Shown here: piece by piece, positions 60,377-64,000 of the stretch
Numbering within the stretch: position 1 is the first letter of the stretch
How the letters are laid out: each line of letters opens with the position of its first letter
Source: JALOOX01 sp964557955
Lineage (GTDB): Bacteria > Desulfobacterota > Syntrophobacteria > Syntrophobacterales > Syntrophobacteraceae
Assembly (NCBI GenBank): GCA_964557955.1
Contig: CAZLCS010000010.1
Coordinates: forward strand, 62,001 to 126,000
Direction of reading: 5' to 3'
DNA length: 64,000 nucleotides
Program-made: the position numbers and the translations under genes
The notes under the pieces: generated by a model
What the model saw: only the letters and a program-made list of their open reading frames with translations
The model's database searches: none
Told to the model about the DNA's origin: nothing

Positions 60377-60994
60377 CTATCCCTGCTCCCCGCCGGAAGG
60401 TCTCGGAAAGCTCTCCATGTGCGGTTTCATGGTATTGCCAAGCCAGGCGATGGTCTCTCCCAGGTACCGCATGTTGGCCAGACCCTCGTCATCCTTCAGA
60501 ACATCCCCCTTGTCCATCCCGATTCCCATGTTCCAGTAAGTCGAGCCGGGAACAATCATCCCTGACATGAGGAACATGTGGTTGATCGTATCGAACACAT
60601 GGGTGGCGCCGCCCCGCCGCACCGCCACGACAGCGGCTCCGATCTTCCCGAGAAAAGCACGGCCGTTGGCCAGGGACACCAGCCCCGATCGGTCGATGAG
60701 CGCTTTGAGCTCTGCGCTCACATCGGTGAAATAGGTGGGGGACCCGAAGATCATGGCATCGGCTTCCAGGAGCTTCTTCATGCATTCATTGAAAATGTCA
60801 TCTTTCACGGAGCATTGACGGTCCTTGTTTTCGAAGCACTTGTAACAGGCGATGCATCCCCGGATCTTGCGGGCGCCCACCTGGATGAGCTCGGTCTCCC
60901 AGCCCGCGGTATCGAGTGCCTCCAGCACCTTGCGCAATAGAATCTCCGTGTTTCCACCCTTTCGGGGACTCCCGTTGACAGCTACTGCCTTCAT
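60377..60994 (-). CDS. Flavodoxin-family NAD(P)H-dependent FMN/iron-sulfur flavoprotein
   Basis: 205 residues from ATG 60994, 5 bp after GGAGG; two longer in-frame starts are rejected. The FMN phosphate loop is VNGSPRKGGNTEILL and a second flavin contact is FGSPTYFTDVSAELKALIDRSG. A Cys motif (RGCIACYKCFENKDRQC) is of the type that holds an Fe-S cluster in iron-sulfur flavoproteins of anaerobes. It is likely a cytoplasmic electron-transfer or reductase protein. Confidence 0.9.
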   Translation of the reverse strand: MKAVAVNGSPRKGGNTEILLRKVLEALDTAGWETELIQVGARKIRGCIACYKCFENKDRQCSVKDDIFNECMKKLLEADAMIFGSPTYFTDVSAELKALIDRSGLVSLANGRAFLGKIGAAVVAVRRGGATHVFDTINHMFLMSGMIVPGSTYWNMGIGMDKGDVLKDDEGLANMRYLGETIAWLGNTMKPHMESFPRPSGGEQG

Positions 60995-61062
60995 GATTTC
61001 CTCCATGATTTCGTGCAGGTCTGCTGCGTCTGAAGAAACCATTCTCGCTCAGCGACCGCAGA

Positions 61063-61153
61063 GAAACTAGAAACCAGAAACCAGAAACCAGAAACTAGAA
61101 ACCAGAAACTAGAAACCAGAAACTAGAAACCAGAAACTAGAAACTAGAAACTG
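61063..61153. repeat. Heptamer tandem repeat, 13 units (GAAACTA/GAAACCA)
   Basis: Thirteen consecutive 7-bp units of GAAACYA, alternating T and C in the sixth position, 9 bp after the trkH stop side. It is the largest of the four arrays of this family. Confidence 0.95.
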
Positions 61154-61162
61154 TGTTCCCCC

Positions 61163-62611
61163 TCACTTGCGCCAGAACTCGGGCACAAAGAGCACGATGA
61201 CGGTGTAGATCTCCAGTCGTCCAAGCAGCATGCACAGTGAGAGGATCAGCTTGGCAAGTGCCGGGAGATGGGCATAATTCTCCGTTGGCCCCACGGTTCC
61301 CAGACCCGGGCCGATATTGCCGATGCACGAAGCTGCGGCTGAAAAGGAGGTGATCACGTCCACTCCCAACGCCGTCAGCAGAAAGGCGGACAATATGAAA
61401 AGTCCAAGATAGAGGATGAAGAAACCCCAGATGGACCGGGCGATATCGTCCGAGACCACACGCCCTCCAAGTTTCATGTGCTTCACGGAACGGGGATGGA
61501 TGAGGTGCATGAGCTCGATGTGCACATGTTTGAGCAACACCAGGATGCGCATGCACTTCATTCCACCCCCCGTCGAGCCGGCGCAGCCTCCGAAAAACAT
61601 ACAGAAGAGCACCACCGCATGAGTGAGGGGGGGCCAGAGTTCATAGTCCGCCGTTGCATAGCCGGTCGTCGTGATGATCGAGACGACATGGAAAGCTGAG
61701 TAGCGGAAGGCGTCCCATGTGGTGTTGTAGACGCTCCCCCGGATGCTGAAAGCACAAATCAAAGTGAACACCGCTGCGATGCCGCAGAAAAACCGACATT
61801 CGGGGTCGCGCCAGAGCGCAGACGGCTTTCCCATCAAGGCCATGTAGTGCAGAGCGAAGTTGATCCCGGCGATCAACATGAAAACAGTGATCACGACATC
61901 GATATATGCGCTGCCGTAATGGCCCACGGAAGCATTCTTGGTGGAAAAACCTCCGGTGGCCATGGTACCGAAGGTGTGGCAAAGGGAGTCGAAAAGGTTC
62001 ATGCCTCCCAGCAACAGCAGAATGGTCTCGATGATGGAGAAGAGGAAGTAAACCTTCCAGAGGAGCAGGGCGGTGTCACGCATGCGGGGTTTGAGCTTGT
62101 CCGCTACGGGACCGGGCACTTCAGCTCTGTAAAGCTGCATGCCGCCCACCCCCAGGAAGGGCAGGACCGCCAGGGAGAAGACAATGATCCCCATTCCGCC
62201 GAGCCAGTGGGTGAGACTGCGCCATAAAAGAATACCCTCGGAGACCTTCTCGATATCCGTCAGGACCGAAGCTCCCGTGGTGGTGAACCCCGAAACCGAT
62301 TCGAAGATTGCATCCACGAAGGAAGGGAATGTGCCGGCAAAATAGAAGGGAAGAGCGCCCACCAGGCAGGCCCCGACCCAGCCGAGTGTCACGACGGCCA
62401 TCCCCTCCCGGTGAGTGACTACGGTGACTTCTGCAGAGCGGAACACGACAAAGAGCGCCGTGCCGAGGCCCACGCTCACCAGGAGGGCATGCGTCAGGGC
62501 CGGCGCGCTGCCCTCCTCGCGCGCCAGTGCAAAGAGTATGGGAAAGACGAGCGTCATCCCGAGGCAGGCAATGAGGGCTCCTATGGACCGAAGCACATAC
62601 CGCCATCGCAT
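61163..62611 (-). CDS. trkH: Trk potassium uptake membrane subunit TrkH
   Basis: 482 residues with about ten helices. The four selectivity-filter loops are visible: SGFTTTGASVL, MATGGFSTKNAS, ITTTGYATADY and SCIGNIGPGLG. The loop segment GGCAGSTGGGMKCMRI is also typical. It forms the K+ channel-like pore that TrkA gates from the cytoplasm. The ATG follows the trkA stop directly (TAGATG), so the two are coupled. Confidence 0.96.
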   Translation of the reverse strand: MRWRYVLRSIGALIACLGMTLVFPILFALAREEGSAPALTHALLVSVGLGTALFVVFRSAEVTVVTHREGMAVVTLGWVGACLVGALPFYFAGTFPSFVDAIFESVSGFTTTGASVLTDIEKVSEGILLWRSLTHWLGGMGIIVFSLAVLPFLGVGGMQLYRAEVPGPVADKLKPRMRDTALLLWKVYFLFSIIETILLLLGGMNLFDSLCHTFGTMATGGFSTKNASVGHYGSAYIDVVITVFMLIAGINFALHYMALMGKPSALWRDPECRFFCGIAAVFTLICAFSIRGSVYNTTWDAFRYSAFHVVSIITTTGYATADYELWPPLTHAVVLFCMFFGGCAGSTGGGMKCMRILVLLKHVHIELMHLIHPRSVKHMKLGGRVVSDDIARSIWGFFILYLGLFILSAFLLTALGVDVITSFSAAASCIGNIGPGLGTVGPTENYAHLPALAKLILSLCMLLGRLEIYTVIVLFVPEFWRK

Positions 62612-63976
62612 CTAGAAGTACTCCAGCTTTACCATGAGCTCGCGCTCCACCTTGGGAATGGCCTTCCGTGTGGCCAGGATGATGACCCGATCCTGGGGCT
62701 GGATGACCGTGTCGCCGCTCGGAATCATACTTTCCCCGCCCCGAAGCGCCGCAAGGACGAGTGCTCCACTCGGGAACTGCATCTCCTTGAGGGGCCTCCC
62801 CACGATTCCCGAATGCTCCTGTGCGACCGCCTCGAGCACCTCGGCTTCCTCCCCTTTGAGTGTCACGGCCGAGAGAACCTTCCCCTTGCGAATGTGTCGC
62901 AGGATCGTATTGACCGCAGAGAGGCGCGGGCTCACGATATGCCCCAGTCCGATGGCCGCCGCGATGGGCATATAGGCGATCTTGTTGATCCGGGTGATGG
63001 TTCGTCGAGCGCCCAGCTGGCGGGCCAGAAGCGACGAAAGGATATTGTTCTCCTCGTCGCCCGTCACCGAAACGACCACATCCATGCCCTGGATGTTCTC
63101 CTCCTCGAGGAGCTCCTGGTCGGTGCCGTCCCCGTTCAATACGATGGTGTGGTCCAGCTGATCAGCCAGAGCATCGCACTTTTCACGGTTCTTCTCGATG
63201 AGCCGCACATGCAGGGAGGTCTTTTCCAGGCGCTGAGCCAGGCCCGCCCCGATGTTTCCGCCACCGATGATGAGAACATGCCGAATGGGGACCGGTCGGC
63301 TGCCGAAAACCTCCAGGACTTCCTCCATCTGCGGTTTTTCGCAGACGCAGTAGACCAGGTCACCCGTGCGGATATAGCTTTTTCCAGTCGGTATGATCAG
63401 CCGGTTGTGCCTGATGATCGCGGCAATGATGAAGCGCAGCTCGCCGGTTCCCTGCCTGAGCTCGATCAGATCCTTGCCGACGGCCGGGCAGTCCTCGTTG
63501 ATGCGGATGCCCATAAACTGGATTCGGCCGTCTGCGAATTCGCTGATTTCCTCGGCGTTGGGGACTCTCATGAGCCCCTCAAGGGTTTTGACCACCTCGA
63601 GCTCGGGGCTGATGATGTGATCGATTTCGAGGATCCGCTCGATCAGGTCAGGCCGGTAGTGGGTGTAGTCCGTGTTACGGATCCTCACCAGCTTGACGAT
63701 ACCGGCAGCCATGGCGTGGGCGAAGAGGGAAGCAACCAGGTTGGTCTCGTCGCTGTCGGTCACGGCCAGAAAGGTCTCGGCATCACGCACCCCGGCCTCG
63801 TCCAGGATCCTCGGATTGCTGCCGGAACCCTGGACGGTCTTGACATCCAGTAGGTCGGCAAAGCGCTTGAGGACTTCGGGGTTCTTGTCAATGACCACCA
63901 CCTCCTTGCTCTCCATGGCCAGGCGATGAGCAATGTGGAAACCGACTTCCCCTCCTCCCACGATGACCACCTTCAA
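62612..63976 (-). CDS. trkA: Trk potassium uptake regulatory subunit TrkA
   Basis: 454 residues in the duplicated TrkA-N/TrkA-C layout: the first nucleotide loop is IVGGGEVGFHIAHRLA with VVIDKNPE, and the second (about residue 230) is IIGGGNIGAGLAQRLE with LIEKNREKC. TrkA-C domains follow each (GIRINEDCPAVGKDL and IVGRPLKEMQFPSGA). It binds NAD(H) and adenine nucleotides and gates TrkH. It is the upstream gene of the pair; its promoter lies at the window edge. Confidence 0.96.
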   Translation of the reverse strand: MKVVIVGGGEVGFHIAHRLAMESKEVVVIDKNPEVLKRFADLLDVKTVQGSGSNPRILDEAGVRDAETFLAVTDSDETNLVASLFAHAMAAGIVKLVRIRNTDYTHYRPDLIERILEIDHIISPELEVVKTLEGLMRVPNAEEISEFADGRIQFMGIRINEDCPAVGKDLIELRQGTGELRFIIAAIIRHNRLIIPTGKSYIRTGDLVYCVCEKPQMEEVLEVFGSRPVPIRHVLIIGGGNIGAGLAQRLEKTSLHVRLIEKNREKCDALADQLDHTIVLNGDGTDQELLEEENIQGMDVVVSVTGDEENNILSSLLARQLGARRTITRINKIAYMPIAAAIGLGHIVSPRLSAVNTILRHIRKGKVLSAVTLKGEEAEVLEAVAQEHSGIVGRPLKEMQFPSGALVLAALRGGESMIPSGDTVIQPQDRVIILATRKAIPKVERELMVKLEYF

Positions 63977-64000
63977 AGGGCATCCTCCTGCATCTTCAAG

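Overview
The window reads as chromosomal DNA of a Deltaproteobacterium (Desulfobacterota), most like the syntrophic or sulfate-reducing Syntrophobacter group. This placement is inferred from G+C-rich codon use, the density of PAS/hybrid histidine kinases and sigma-54 regulators, the Cys-rich C-terminal signature of one response regulator, the UspA-TSUP-DUF4881 cluster, and the PrkA/YeaH/SpoVR set. No rRNA, tRNA, CRISPR array, prophage or intact insertion sequence was seen. Coding density is high and genes sit in long same-strand runs.

Layout. 1-3.2 kb: end of recA, then alaS (+). 3.3-11.8 kb (-): a 12-gene run encoding a Mrp/Mbh-like multisubunit cation/proton antiporter. It has MrpE, F, G, a DUF4040 subunit, MrpB, MrpC, three different MrpD/NuoL-type subunits, two tiny membrane proteins and a cyclic-nucleotide-binding-domain protein. 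12.5-28.2 kb (-): a sensory run with a PAS kinase, GspB and ExeA/GspA-type secretion accessory proteins, a kinase with a two-CW cysteine domain beside a PhnD-like binding protein, a response regulator, a hybrid kinase, two branched-chain-amino-acid-type binding proteins and an NtrC-type sigma-54 activator. 28.4-37 kb (+): the divergent kinase partner of the NtrC protein, a lone receiver, then a sigma-54-driven UspA / small membrane protein / TSUP anion exporter / DUF4881 lipoprotein operon, two small membrane genes and a J-domain protein. 37.2-43 kb (-): a hybrid kinase and the 5-oxoprolinase genes pxpB, pxpC, a DUF1445 gene and pxpA. 43.5-47.9 kb (+): a LysM-FecR protein with a CHASE2 hybrid kinase. 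49-56.6 kb (+): prkA-yeaH-spoVR and a second, divergent PrkA-like gene. 56.6-64 kb: a response regulator (-), a FliK-like and a FlhB-C-terminal-like pair (+), a NahK-like sugar kinase (+), a flavodoxin-family protein (-), and TrkH/TrkA potassium uptake (-).

How the parts may work together. Near-identical sigma-54 promoters (TGGCACACGCATTGCT and TGGCACACGAATTGCT) precede the UspA-TSUP operon and the PrkA-YeaH-SpoVR-PrkA2 operon. The UspA promoter has a perfect palindrome about 110 bp upstream, where an NtrC-type activator would bind, and such an activator is encoded 3.5 kb away. An intrinsic terminator lies between the prkA promoter and prkA, which suggests attenuation or a small RNA. I read these as one stress or starvation regulon.

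Repeats are the other notable layer. Three 143-146 bp MITE-like elements are each flanked by 5-bp CTNAG duplications, and one interrupts another dispersed repeat. A period-7 repeat family (consensus GARACYN) sits at four gene boundaries.
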